A stretch of 37,658 bases of DNA from Leptospira biflexa (GTDB lineage Bacteria > Spirochaetota > UBA4802 > UB4802), in contig DYLU01000028.1 of NCBI GenBank assembly GCA_020721905.1, forward strand, positions 1-37,658. Reading direction: 5' to 3'. Positions 1 through 9,400 of the stretch are shown here, piece by piece. The number at the start of each line of letters is the position of its first letter. Position 1 is the stretch's first letter. The position numbers and the translations under genes are program-made. The notes under the pieces were generated by a model. That model made no database searches. It was not told the DNA's origin and was given only the letters and a program-made list of their open reading frames with translations.

Positions 1-153
1 GGGGTCAGAGCATTATAATGACAAAAATATTCCATATACAAGAAATTATTTTATTGCATAAAAAGACCCAATAATGATATACTATATAGTCCAAGGCTGA
101 TGTTTTTTCTGAATGAAGTGTGATGTAATTTAAGGAAGTACGGTATATAAAAT

Positions 154-1155
154 ATGATAGATAATATAATTCAATCAAAATTTCGATCTTTTATGTTAAT
201 AGCATTAATAGTATCTATTACTGCTGTATCCTTAACCTGCGATAGAGTAAACCTTTATGACATTGCCAGCAGTAAATCCCGCACAGCTTATGCAGTTATT
301 TATAATGGCACAATCTCTAGGCTTGCAATAGTTTCCATTAATTGGGATAAAACATACACTACTCAATTTCAGTTTCTATCGCTGGTAAATGGAATATCGG
401 TAAATTCTCAAACCATAACAATTTATGATTCTACATATATATATAGAGCAGAGAATGATTTAACAACATGGCTATCAATAGCACAGTCACCACCTGCATT
501 ACTGAATACAATTGGATATCATGATAGTTTTGTATATTTAAATTCAAATACTTTATTTATGTTAAATATGTCAACACAAACATGGGATACTATAGCAACA
601 CTTACTAATGGGCAAGATATATTTCAAGGACATGATGGCGAGATATATGCATTTGTGCCGGATACTCCTTCTTTTTATAGATTTACAGGAATCAATTTTG
701 AACCAACCACGCAGTTTAACTCACCCCCTACATTTCTGGGGAATTTTATAGGTGGCTATAGAACCCCTAGATATTTTTATGTATTTTACAGTGGTACGTC
801 TAATTCCATTTTCAGAACTGATGGTATAACAGATACAAATTTTAATTCTTCTACTTCATGGGACTCTATTTTTGATGTAACAGTGACCGATGATGATAAA
901 ATTTATGCAATGATATCTGAGTCAGGTTCTAATTCCCTTATTCACCTGACAGCAGCTAATACCTATACCACACTGCTAAATTGCGGATCTGACGGTCTTT
1001 TCAAGTTGGATTCTCTTGACAACGAACATCTTATTGTCGCAGTCAATGCAAATATCAGCGGATATAATGGACTTTTTATATATAACGTTAAGGATAAAAA
1101 AATTGAAAAATTCATCACAACCGAAGATACTATAGCACTATATGTACCCCGATAA
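154..1155 (+). CDS. Putative lipoprotein, paralogue A of a tandem pair
   Basis: This 333-residue protein has a hydrophobic N-terminal segment (about residues 12-28) ending at a Cys (C29) in SLTC, a loose lipobox of the kind spirochaetes tolerate, so it is probably a lipidated exported protein. After the Cys comes DRVNLYDIAS and then SRTAYA, both matched almost exactly in the neighbour at 1872. The rest is rich in Ser, Thr, Asn and aromatic residues with repeated short beta-like units (for example DGEIYAF, DDDKIYAM, YNGLFIYN), suggesting a beta-propeller-like fold; this is inference. The C-terminus IALYVPR is also shared with the paralogue. The Shine-Dalgarno match is weak (AAGGAAG, distant). 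I recognise no family and assign no function. Confidence 0.75.
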   Translation: MIDNIIQSKFRSFMLIALIVSITAVSLTCDRVNLYDIASSKSRTAYAVIYNGTISRLAIVSINWDKTYTTQFQFLSLVNGISVNSQTITIYDSTYIYRAENDLTTWLSIAQSPPALLNTIGYHDSFVYLNSNTLFMLNMSTQTWDTIATLTNGQDIFQGHDGEIYAFVPDTPSFYRFTGINFEPTTQFNSPPTFLGNFIGGYRTPRYFYVFYSGTSNSIFRTDGITDTNFNSSTSWDSIFDVTVTDDDKIYAMISESGSNSLIHLTAANTYTTLLNCGSDGLFKLDSLDNEHLIVAVNANISGYNGLFIYNVKDKKIEKFITTEDTIALYVPR

Positions 1156-1220
1156 CTATTTATCTGGTTATTGTTTAAAGACTGTAAGCGTTTTATGTAT
1201 GCTATTACGGCTCCAATTTA

Positions 1221-1680
1221 TCAAGCACTTATTTGCTTAAACCTATAGAATACCTTTAATGCATCTGTAGATGTTAGATATCCCAATCGCTCAAGCATAT
1301 ATACCCTGTTATAACATACGATAAACTCACCAATTACTTTCTTGTCATCTTCTAATGTTCCACAGTCATGGATACTGAAAGTGGTGTATCAGCGTCCCAT
1401 CATGCTTTGCTGCTTCCTGTTTGCCAGAAATTCATGTAGCATTGTTTCTCTGATAATAACAAAGACACTATTTTTACCAATAGATTTGTCCTCTTCCATT
1501 CAACATGTGATGTATACGCATATAGATTTTCTTGTGTCCCGTTCCGTGGAACGGAATAGAATCCACTGCCTTTTTAATCTCATCCGTGAGCTCTTCATCT
1601 GGAATCAACATTTTGCACCTCTATCCTTTCACCCAGTAACAATCGTAAAACTGTTTTTCCCTTAACCTTTGCATGTATTC
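1221..1680 (-). pseudogene. Decayed IS3-like transposase (integrase-type) remnant
   Basis: The minus strand carries fragments of an IS3-type OrfB transposase. From about 1614 to 1501 it reads IPDEELTDEIKKAVDSIPFH followed by TGHKKIYMRIHHML, matching the HTH_21-like part before the integrase core (PDEEL...FHGEGHRKVWARLR in relatives). A second piece in another frame contains VFVIIRETMLHEFLANR, interrupted by a TGA. The last piece, about 1362-1221, reads GEFIVCYNRVYMLERLGYLT and ends at a TGA, matching the YNxxRxHxxLGYLTP tail of the family. The catalytic DDE centre is missing or unrecognisable and frames shift between pieces, so this is a dead, internally deleted copy. I could not find terminal inverted repeats. 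It lies between two paralogous lipoprotein genes. Confidence 0.6.
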
Positions 1681-1871
1681 TTTTCATCCTTACAGCGTGA
1701 TTCATCTATGCCTACAACTTCAACTATAATTTATTCTAAATATATTCTAAATACTATGCTTAGTTGAAATCGGGGGCAAGATATAATTTCTTATTTTTAT
1801 TTATTTTTTTACTTGTAAAAACAGAAATATGACTTATATTTATGTAAACTTTTAAATAATGGTTTTACTCA

Positions 1872-2903
1872 ATGTGTACAAATGAACAAAATAACAAAAT
1901 TAAGATAATTTTGTACTTAATTTTATTTACCTGTTTATGTATATTCCCTGTCTGTGACCGCGTAGATATGTATGACATTGCAAGTCAGAAATCACGAACA
2001 GCTTACGCAATAGTGTCTGATGGTGTTACTTATACTCTAATCATCTATAATGAAAATTACATAAAACAATTTACTGTAGACTCATCTTTTACTAACCAAC
2101 CTGAGGGAATTTCTGTTAATGCAATAAAAAAAGTTATTGCATTTGATAATTCTTCTTATACAGCATTTACCCAGACAGATCTTGTACATTGGATAAATTT
2201 ATCAACTTACCCTTCTAATAAAAATGTTATTGGATTACATAATGATTATATATATCTAACAGTTACTGCTCTGATGCATCTCAATAGTACCACCTATATG
2301 TGGGAAAATCTTATGGCTGCATCATCTAATGCTATTGGCATTTTTCCGGGTTATGATGGTGAAATTTATTTACTGGACATTAATTCTGGAATTAGTATGA
2401 CTTTTTATAAAGTATCGGATTCAACCCTTATCCAGATTACAAATCCCATAACACCACCTCCTTTAACTGGATCATACCTTAATGGATATAAAACTGATAG
2501 TTCATTTTATTTCTGGTATACTGGTTCACAAAATTCAATATTTGTGGTTCAAGATAATACCTGGATAAATTATAATAGTAATACACCAATAGACAATGGT
2601 ATCATAGATGTTGCAGTTACGGATAATAACAAAATATATGCTTTATCATTTAACACTTCTGGAATTGACTATTATCTTTATTATATAGAACAGCCGGGCT
2701 CATATTCTCAAATATTATATATTGGTCACAATACATCAGTAACATATTTTAATATGGAAGCACTTGATAATAATCATATAATTATTGCTACTTATGGATT
2801 AAGCTCCGGTTACAATGGCCTTTTTATATATAATACTAAAAAAAACAAAGTTGAAAAAATTATTACCACTAAAGATGTATTTGCCCTGTATGTGCCTCGA
2901 TAG
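1872..2903 (+). CDS. Putative lipoprotein, paralogue B of a tandem pair
   Basis: This 343-residue protein is clearly homologous along its whole length to the product at 154-1155. It has a hydrophobic N-terminus (about residues 11-28) and a Cys in FPVC, a poor classical lipobox but at the same place as in the paralogue. DRVDMYDIAS and SRTAYA follow directly. Shared internal blocks include GISVN, DGEIY, NSIF, NKIYA, SGYNGLFIYN and the C-terminal FALYVPR. The conservation immediately after the Cys suggests the mature N-terminus matters. No strong ribosome-binding site precedes the ATG, and the upstream sequence is AT-rich. The two genes look like an old tandem duplication now separated by a dead transposase. 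Function unknown. Confidence 0.75.
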   Translation: MCTNEQNNKIKIILYLILFTCLCIFPVCDRVDMYDIASQKSRTAYAIVSDGVTYTLIIYNENYIKQFTVDSSFTNQPEGISVNAIKKVIAFDNSSYTAFTQTDLVHWINLSTYPSNKNVIGLHNDYIYLTVTALMHLNSTTYMWENLMAASSNAIGIFPGYDGEIYLLDINSGISMTFYKVSDSTLIQITNPITPPPLTGSYLNGYKTDSSFYFWYTGSQNSIFVVQDNTWINYNSNTPIDNGIIDVAVTDNNKIYALSFNTSGIDYYLYYIEQPGSYSQILYIGHNTSVTYFNMEALDNNHIIIATYGLSSGYNGLFIYNTKKNKVEKIITTKDVFALYVPR

Positions 2904-2954
2904 TAGATACATTAGTAAAAATATCAATTTCCTTTACCTAACAGGATATCGATA

Positions 2955-3470
2955 ATGATGAAAAACAGTGTATACATTATATTTATTTGTTTGCTTATTC
3001 TGTTTTTAACAATTTCTTGCTCTACAATTCCAACGGTACAGCAAAAATCGCAAATTTATTCTTTTTCTTCCAATTCATTAGCACTTCCTAAAAGCAAAGA
3101 CCTTATAGACAAAACCCCAACATATGAAGTATATTTTGATTTACTTGAGGATACGCGCTGTATTGATATCTCAGTTATTGCCCAGAACAGAAACGGCAAA
3201 AGAGTGCGTTGCGCTTTTATTTTAGAATCACGTATTGATCTTTCTCGATTTCAAAAAAAACCATTGCAACCTGTCTATTCTGAAATGGCAAAAAACTTTG
3301 ATATTAACTGGCGTTTTCAAAGCAATATCTTTGTATGCACTGATGATACTGATCCTCTGAAGCGTCTTGCTAAGGGTAACTATCGCTTAAAAATATCATC
3401 ATTTTCAAATAATTATTATATATTCACCATTAATATTAAATCACCGGTTGCGGTGGAATTCAGAAAATAA
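2955..3470 (+). CDS. Hypothetical lipoprotein
   Basis: This 171-residue protein begins with Met-Met-Lys and a hydrophobic stretch of about 18 residues ending in LTISC, a good lipobox, so it should be cleaved by signal peptidase II and lipidated at C22. The mature part is mixed polar with no motif I recognise. It follows the lipoprotein pair by 51 bases on the same strand and precedes a TPR gene by 33 bases, so the genes may be co-transcribed. The start could be either of two adjacent ATG codons; AGGA lies about 10 bases upstream. One copy of the dispersed AACTATCGC word falls inside this gene, where it encodes Asn-Tyr-Arg. Confidence 0.75.
   Translation: MMKNSVYIIFICLLILFLTISCSTIPTVQQKSQIYSFSSNSLALPKSKDLIDKTPTYEVYFDLLEDTRCIDISVIAQNRNGKRVRCAFILESRIDLSRFQKKPLQPVYSEMAKNFDINWRFQSNIFVCTDDTDPLKRLAKGNYRLKISSFSNNYYIFTINIKSPVAVEFRK
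3378..3386 (+). repeat. AACTATCGC dispersed word, copy 1
   Basis: Exact 9-base copy in the context GGGTAACTATCGCTTAAAA, inside the lipoprotein gene, read in frame as AAC TAT CGC. Confidence 0.7.
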
Positions 3471-3503
3471 GATCTATTATTTTAATTTACAATAAGTACT
3501 TTT

Positions 3504-3878
3504 ATGCCAAAGCATTATGATGACATTGAATCAGAAGACCTGTATGAAATGGCATTGCAATGGGCATCACAGGGGTTTTACGATAAAGCTATTGAACTAA
3601 TAAAACAATCAATAGCGCTTAATCCCAATTTTATTGGTGCATATATTGATTTAGCACACCTATATGCAAAAAAACGCAGGTACAATGATGCATTCCATAT
3701 TTTGAAAAAAGCTTCAAAAATTGATACCGGGTTTCACCGTTTAAATTACCTTATGGCAAAATATGCATATAAAAACGGCGATTACAAAGCAGCAATAAAA
3801 TATATAAACCGTGCTCTTGATCAATCCAATGAAAAACTTTATATAAGGGCAAAAGAAGTACTTACAAAAAAACGATAG
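3504..3878 (+). CDS. Tetratricopeptide repeat protein
   Basis: This 124-residue protein has no signal peptide and consists almost entirely of TPR helical pairs. Recognisable repeats start near residue 10 (YEMALQWASQGFYDKAIELI), residue 44 (IGAYIDLAHLYAKKRRYNDA) and residue 79 (HRLNYLMAKYAYKNGDYKAA), with the usual Ala, Gly and Tyr spacing. TPR domains act as protein-protein scaffolds; the partner is not evident. It follows the lipoprotein at 2955 by 33 bases. Its stop codon overlaps a one-mismatch copy (ACGATAGTT, 3872-3880) of the dispersed word. Confident as a TPR protein, with specific role unknown. Confidence 0.85.
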   Translation: MPKHYDDIESEDLYEMALQWASQGFYDKAIELIKQSIALNPNFIGAYIDLAHLYAKKRRYNDAFHILKKASKIDTGFHRLNYLMAKYAYKNGDYKAAIKYINRALDQSNEKLYIRAKEVLTKKR

Positions 3879-3907
3879 TTATAAAAATATAGTTTTATAA
3901 TAAAATT

Positions 3908-3948
3908 TTGCTTGTTTTTTATATAATATGCTGTATTCTTGCTATAAG
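3908..3948 (+). promoter_or_regulatory. Possible promoter region of the beta-barrel gene
   Basis: A TTGCTT at 3908-3913 lies 18 bases before TGTATT (3932-3937). A second possibility is the extended -10 TGCTATAAG at 3940-3948. Either would place a short leader before the strong ribosome-binding site at about 3972. I cannot decide between them. Confidence 0.3.
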
Positions 3949-3981
3949 AATCTATAATAAAATTATTTTGCAGGAGGTTAT

Positions 3982-4503
3982 ATGAAAAAGATATTACTTG
4001 TGTTACTGGTGGTTTTTACAGCTTCCAGTGTTTTTGCTGCTGGCATAGGCATTAAGGGTGGCTATTCAAAGATGTATGATGACTATGCTGATAGTTTTGA
4101 TGATACATGGAATTTTGGTATTGTTTTTGATATGGGGAAATTCGTTTTCAACAATCTACAGTTCAGGCCGGGCATTGATTACCTGTCCCTGGAAAATGAA
4201 GATTCCAATTATGCATTTGCTGATGTATATGGTATCCATTTAGACTGGTACTGGTTTTTCATGGGTAAAAAGCAGTTCTCACCTTTCCTGGGTTTTGGCC
4301 CTGCTTTAAATTACTACAGCTTTGATGATAACAGCACCAATAACGATGATTCAGATGCTGGCATAGAAGGATTTGCAGGTGTTGATTTTGATTTGAGTGG
4401 ACCATGGAAGCTTATGCTTGAATTGCGGTATTTATGGCATGACTTTGCAGACAGAGATACAACTATAGTAAAACTTAATGCTGGTTTGATGTATTATTTC
4501 TAA
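3982..4503 (+). CDS. Outer-membrane beta-barrel (porin-like) protein
   Basis: This 173-residue protein has a classical signal peptide (MKKILLVLLVVFTASSVFA, cleavage after residue 19), so it is exported to the periplasm or outer membrane. The mature chain alternates aromatic and small or polar residues in strand-like blocks (FGIVFDMGK, FLGFGPALNYYSF, WKLMLELRYLWHDF) and ends in LNAGLMYYF, the terminal aromatic beta-signal typical of outer-membrane barrels. The size suggests an eight-stranded barrel of the OmpX/OmpA-N kind. Acidic loops (DDNSTNNDDSDAG) may bind cations; this is speculation. The ribosome-binding site AGGAGG is the best in this part of the window, suggesting high expression. It ends just before a hairpin shared with the convergent pyrE gene. 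Confidence 0.85.
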   Translation: MKKILLVLLVVFTASSVFAAGIGIKGGYSKMYDDYADSFDDTWNFGIVFDMGKFVFNNLQFRPGIDYLSLENEDSNYAFADVYGIHLDWYWFFMGKKQFSPFLGFGPALNYYSFDDNSTNNDDSDAGIEGFAGVDFDLSGPWKLMLELRYLWHDFADRDTTIVKLNAGLMYYF

Positions 4504-4505
4504 TT

Positions 4506-4545
4506 ATAATAAAAGGGTCAATTGTGTAATTTCCCCTTTTATTAT
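4506..4545. terminator. Bidirectional terminator between the barrel gene and pyrE
   Basis: A perfect 12-bp inverted repeat (ATAATAAAAGGG at 4506-4517 and its complement at 4534-4545) with a 16-base loop lies between two convergent genes. The arms are A/T-rich at the outer ends, so either strand gives a hairpin followed by U-rich RNA. The right arm contains the pyrE stop codon. Confidence 0.65.
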
Positions 4546-5102
4546 CCCAATCTTTTTTTATCAAAATCGGAACGTTGAAATAAGGGATATACTTTTATCC
4601 CTTTTTCTTCTATTGCTTCACGCCCTCCTTCCTGTCGATCTATGATTACTGCTGCTGCTACAACATGTAATCCTGATTCCTGAAGCTTTTCAATTGCTGT
4701 TATGGTAGAGCCGCCGGTAGTGATAACATCATCAATAGCAATAACATTATTTACGTTAGCAGTGTTGCCTTCTATCCACTTTTGGGTGCCATGTTTCTTT
4801 GGTTCTTTTCTGACGATAAGCGGATATAAAATTTTACCTTGAGCAAATGCCTGCATTGCTGTTGACAGCGAAATGGGGTCAGCACCTAATGTTAATCCAC
4901 CAATTGCATCAGCTGATAAATCCTTAATTAAATCAAACATGCATTTTCCCACTAAAATACAACCTTCAGGATCAAGTGTGGTTGCCTTGCAGTCAAAGTA
5001 ATAGGGGCTTTGCTTGCCGCTCACCAGTGTAAATGGCGGATTGTCTCTGTACATAAATGATTTTTGATATAAAATTTCAAATAATCTTTCTTTATCGTTC
5101 AT
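4542..5102 (-). CDS. pyrE: Orotate phosphoribosyltransferase
   Basis: This 186-residue cytosolic enzyme converts orotate and PRPP to OMP in de novo pyrimidine synthesis. The PRPP-binding signature VIAIDDVITTGGS is at about residues 119-131. The N-terminal part has the family pattern FTLVSGKQSPYYFDCK near residue 23, where SGxxSxxYxD contacts substrates, and GGLTLGADPIS near residue 64 fits the second loop. Length is normal (180-210). Its ATG overlaps the rarA stop codon by 4 bases (ATGA), implying translational coupling. The end of the gene lies in the shared terminator hairpin. No other pyrimidine genes are nearby. Confidence 0.95.
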   Translation of the reverse strand: MNDKERLFEILYQKSFMYRDNPPFTLVSGKQSPYYFDCKATTLDPEGCILVGKCMFDLIKDLSADAIGGLTLGADPISLSTAMQAFAQGKILYPLIVRKEPKKHGTQKWIEGNTANVNNVIAIDDVITTGGSTITAIEKLQESGLHVVAAAVIIDRQEGGREAIEEKGIKVYPLFQRSDFDKKRLG

Positions 5103-6400
5103 ACATCTTTCTCCTTTTTATACTTTTTTGGCCACAGTCTGGCAAGCCGTTCTTTGATATTCTTTTCAATCCCTTCTTCAGAAGGTGCATAAAAAATCAA
5201 ATCTTTTATTTTATCAGGCAAATACTGTTCATGGACAAAATGCCCCTGATAATCATGCGGATATTTATACCCCTTTGCATATCCCAACTGTTTCAAAAGT
5301 TGTGAGGGAGCATTTCTAAGGTAGAGGGGAATTTCATGGACATCACGTGATGCTATTTCTTTGGCATTAACCAGTGCCATATAGCTTGCATTACTTTTAG
5401 GACATGATGCCAGAAATGTTGCCATATGGGCAAGTATAATTTCACACTCAGGCAATCCTACATTTTTTACTGCAAGCATTCCCGATGTGGCGACAGTTAA
5501 TGCCAAAGGGTAAGCGTTGCCTATATCCTCAGATGCAAATATGACCATTCGGCGTGCAATAAATTCAGGATCTTCACCGGCAACTAACATCCGTGCCAGA
5601 TAGTAAATGGCAGCATTGGGGTCAGAGCCACGTAATGATTTGATAAACGCCGAGATGGTATCGTAATGCTTATCGCCAGCCTTATCATATGCAATACTCT
5701 GTTCTTTATAAGCTTCAAAAATTGTATCCTTATCGATGTTGCCCTGGCCTTTCAAAAACGCTGCAGCCTCAAGTATATTCAGCGCACGCCGCGCATCACC
5801 CATTGCAAGCTGTACCAGCACATCAAGAGCATCAGCATCAAGCCGTATTTTGTTGTGCGATAGTTCCCGGTCATTGGCCATTGCAGCAGTAACTATCGCC
5901 CTTAAATCATCTTCTGTTAAAGGATACAGCCGCAAAACACGGGTACGTGACAATAATGGCGCTATGATGCTGAATGACGGGTTTTCGGTTGTTGCTCCAA
6001 TCAGTACAATGTCACCATTTTCTACAGCACCTAACACTGCATCCTGTTGTGCCTTATTAAAGCGGTGAATTTCATCAATAAAAAGAAGTGTTTGAACACC
6101 TGCAGTTCTATTGGCCTTACCCCTGTCAATAACCTTGCGTACGTCAGCAACTCCTGCCGAGATTGCGCTTATAAAATATGAATCCATGCTGCAGGCATTT
6201 GCAATAAGATGGGACAGTGTGGTTTTGCCGGTTCCAGGATCACCCCACAGAATGAGCGATAGAGCTTTCTTTTGTTCAAAGATAGAATACAGCAGTTTCC
6301 CTTTTGAGAGCAGATGCTTTTGTCCCGTAAACCCTTCAATGGTTCTGGGGCGCATCCGCTCTGCCAGGGGGATGTACGTGTTTTTATCAAATAAGTTCAT
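5099..6400 (-). CDS. rarA: Replication-associated recombination protein A (AAA+ ATPase)
   Basis: RarA/MgsA is a clamp-loader-like AAA+ ATPase acting at stalled replication forks in the cytosol. From the start I prefer (ATG at 6400, MNLFDKNTYIPLAERMRP) the protein has 433 residues. Walker A GDPGTGKTT is at about 53-61 and Walker B LLFIDEIHRF at about 105-114, followed by sensor-1 IGATTENPSF. The C-terminal tetramerisation region is present (LRGSDPNAAIYYLARML, ASEDIGNA). An upstream in-frame start at 6454 would add 18 residues lacking family similarity and overlap the mutase gene, so I reject it. It lies 10 bases after the mutase gene and overlaps pyrE by 4 bases. Two copies of the dispersed 9-base word occur in the gene as an inverted pair. 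Confidence 0.94.
   Translation of the reverse strand: MNLFDKNTYIPLAERMRPRTIEGFTGQKHLLSKGKLLYSIFEQKKALSLILWGDPGTGKTTLSHLIANACSMDSYFISAISAGVADVRKVIDRGKANRTAGVQTLLFIDEIHRFNKAQQDAVLGAVENGDIVLIGATTENPSFSIIAPLLSRTRVLRLYPLTEDDLRAIVTAAMANDRELSHNKIRLDADALDVLVQLAMGDARRALNILEAAAFLKGQGNIDKDTIFEAYKEQSIAYDKAGDKHYDTISAFIKSLRGSDPNAAIYYLARMLVAGEDPEFIARRMVIFASEDIGNAYPLALTVATSGMLAVKNVGLPECEIILAHMATFLASCPKSNASYMALVNAKEIASRDVHEIPLYLRNAPSQLLKQLGYAKGYKYPHDYQGHFVHEQYLPDKIKDLIFYAPSEEGIEKNIKERLARLWPKKYKKEKDV
5857..5899. repeat. AACTATCGC dispersed word, copies 2 and 3, inverted pair in rarA
   Basis: Complement copy GCGATAGTT at 5857-5865 and direct copy AACTATCGC at 5891-5899, separated by 25 bases and facing in opposite senses. 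In rarA they are read in two different frames, as Glu-Leu-Ser and Ala-Ile-Val. Confidence 0.7.
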
Positions 6401-6410
6401 TATCCATATA

Positions 6411-9400
6411 TTACATACTGCGCCTGTATATGCCACCAACGCCGTACAGGGCACCGGTTAACTGGCCTAATGAACAATATTTTGCAACATCCATTAATGT
6501 TTCAAACACATTTTCATGCTGTTTAACAGCAGTTTTTAATTTTTCTAAAGCTATTATTGATTCCGGTTTCCATACAGCATGGAATGCCTCCAGCGAAGCA
6601 ATCTGAGTATCTTTTTCATCCGGGGTTGCACGAACTACCTCATCAGGAACCTGAATGGGGCTCCCGTTTTTAGAAAGGAATGTATTAACACCAATGATGG
6701 GCAATTCGCCTGTCATCTTTTTATTTTCATAGTATAATGATTCTTCCTGTATTTTATTGCGCTGATACATTGTTTCCATTGCACCCAATACGCCGCCACG
6801 TGCACTAATATTATCAAATTCGGCAATAACCGCTTCTTCAACTAAATTGGTTAATTCTTCAATGATAAACGAACCCTGCAGTGGATTTTGATTTTTTGCC
6901 AATCCATATTCCTGATTAATAATCATCTGTATTGCAAGTGCTCTTCGTACTGATTCCTCAGTGGGTGTGGTAATGGCTTCATCATACGAGTTGGTATGCA
7001 GTGAATTGCAGTTATCGTATATTGCGTACAGGGCCTGCAATGTGGTGCGAATATCGTTAAATTCTATCTCCTGTGAATGCAGTGAGCGTCCGGACGTCTG
7101 TATATGGTATTTCAGCAATTGTGAACGCTCATTGGCGCCATATTTGTATTTCATGGCTTTTGCCCAAATCCTTCGTGCAACCCTGCCAATAACGGAATAC
7201 TCAGGATCAAGTCCATTTGAAAAGAAAAAGGATAAATTGGGGGCAAAGTCATCAATGTGCAAACCGCGTGCCAGGTAGTATTCCACATAGGTAAATCCAT
7301 TTGCCAGTGTAAATGCTAATTGCGTTATGGGATTTGCACCAGCTTCAGCAATATGATAACCGGAAATAGAAACCGAATAAAAATTATTAATCTTATGTTT
7401 AACAAAATATTCCTGCATATCGCCCATAAGCTTCAGAGCAAAGTCAACTGAAAATATGCAGGTATTTTGTGCCTGTTCCTCTTTTAGTATATCAGCCTGT
7501 ACTGTTCCCCTCACCGTTGCAAGTGTGTGATTCTTTATATTGTGATATACATCCGAGGGTATTAGCATATCACCGGGGATGCCCAGAAGAAGCAGTCCTA
7601 AACCATTGTGCCCATCAGGCAGTTGTGGTGCCCTGTATACCGGTGGCACTGCATTGCGTTTTTGGTAAAATTCCTGAATCCTTCTATTTACTTCATCGGT
7701 TAAGCCATTCTGCTGTATATACAATTCACATTCCTGATCTATGGCAGCATTGAAAAAATATGCAGTCATAATTGGTGCCGGCCCGTTTATTGTCATACTC
7801 ACCGAGGTATTGGGATCGGTCAGCTTAAATCCTGAATATAAACGTTTTACATCATCAACCGTTGAAATTGATACGCCTGAATTCCCAATTTTGCCATAGA
7901 TATCCGGACGCTTATCAGGATTACAACCATATAATGTAACCGAATCAAACGCAGTTGAAAGACGCACCGCGGGCATATTATACGAAAGATAATGGAATCG
8001 TTTATTGGTACGTTCAGCAATGCCTTCGCCTGCAAACATCCGTGTTGGATTTTCATCTTCGCGTTTGAAAGGATATACGCCGGCAGTGTACGGAAATTCA
8101 CCAGGCACATTTTCCTGCATACTCCATTCAATGATATCACCCCAGTTTTTAAATTTAGGCATACACACTTTGGGAATTTTTGTGTGCGATAGTGACTGTG
8201 TAAAAGCCTTTACCTTAACTTCTCTGCCGCGCACTTTGTATGTATAATATTCACCCTGATAATTCTTCTTTTTATCTTCCCACTGCTGTAATATCCTTTT
8301 GCTTTCCTCATTTAACAACGAATATGCTTCTTCATACTTCCGGTTTAAATCTTTCAGAATTTTTGCATCACCATTATGCTTTCTATAGTATTCGATACTG
8401 TTCATTAAACTGAAACAATATTGCGCTTTAAGCGATTCTTCTTGTGCTTTAGCATTATATCTTCTGATTGTATCAGATATTTCAGAAAGATACCGGCTGC
8501 GTTCCGGTGGAACAATATATAAAACGTCTTTTTTTTCTTTATCTGCAGTATATAATGCAAATTGTGTTTTGCTTTTTGCATTAATTGTATTTATTAAATG
8601 GTTGAATAATACATTGACTCCATCATCATTAAACCTGCTAGCTATAGTTCCAAACACCGGCATTTCATCTGGTGCAATATCAAAGGTTTCCCTGTTGCGC
8701 TGTAGCTGTTTTTTTACATCACGAAGTGCATCCAGCGCTCCCAATTTATCAAATTTATTAATAACAACAATATCGGCATAATCAAGCATGTCAATTTTTT
8801 CAAGCTGTGTTGCTGCACCATACTCCGGCGTCATAACATATATGGATATATCGCTGTATTCAAGCACATCTGTTTGTGCCTGACCAATACCGGATGTTTC
8901 AAGTACTATCAAATCATAGCCTGCCAGTTTTATGATATGTATTGCATCGCTTATAGTATTTGAAACCGAAGTCTTTGAGCCACGTGTCGCCAGGGAACGC
9001 ATAAATACATTGGGGTTATAGATGGCATTCATTCGGATTCTATCGCCAAGAAGTGCCCCACCTGTTTTTTGCCGCGTTGGATCAACCGAAAGTATAGCTA
9101 TCGATTTGTCGTAATTTGACTGTTGGAACCGTAAAACCAGTTCATCTATGAGTGATGATTTTCCGCTGCCACCGGTTCCGGTTATACCCACAACAAGAGT
9201 ACCACTATCAGCAGTTATTTTTTGTATGGCTGCAATATCATCTTTTACGGTATCCCTGAAATTTTCACAGGCAGAGATTGCGGTTGCTATTGCCCGTATA
9301 TTCTTTTTTTTAATTCCTTCAATATCAAAATTATTAATGTTACCAACAGGATAATCACTTTTTGAAAGCAGGTCATTAATCATTCCCTGTAATCCCATTT

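Noticed and set aside
1-11. GGGGTCAGAGC at the left edge, repeated at 5618-5628, resembling motifs near REP-type transposase genes
   Set aside because: The second copy encodes the conserved RarA Gly-Ser-Asp-Pro segment, and the first is at the window edge without a hairpin; coincidence is likely.
1342-1665. A 107-codon plus-strand open frame between the lipoprotein genes
   Set aside because: It is antisense to the transposase remnant, has no ribosome-binding site and no recognisable protein features.
5666-6461. Several plus-strand open frames of 60-116 codons opposite rarA
   Set aside because: They are shadows of the rarA coding strand; rarA has all AAA+ motifs and a coupled neighbour.
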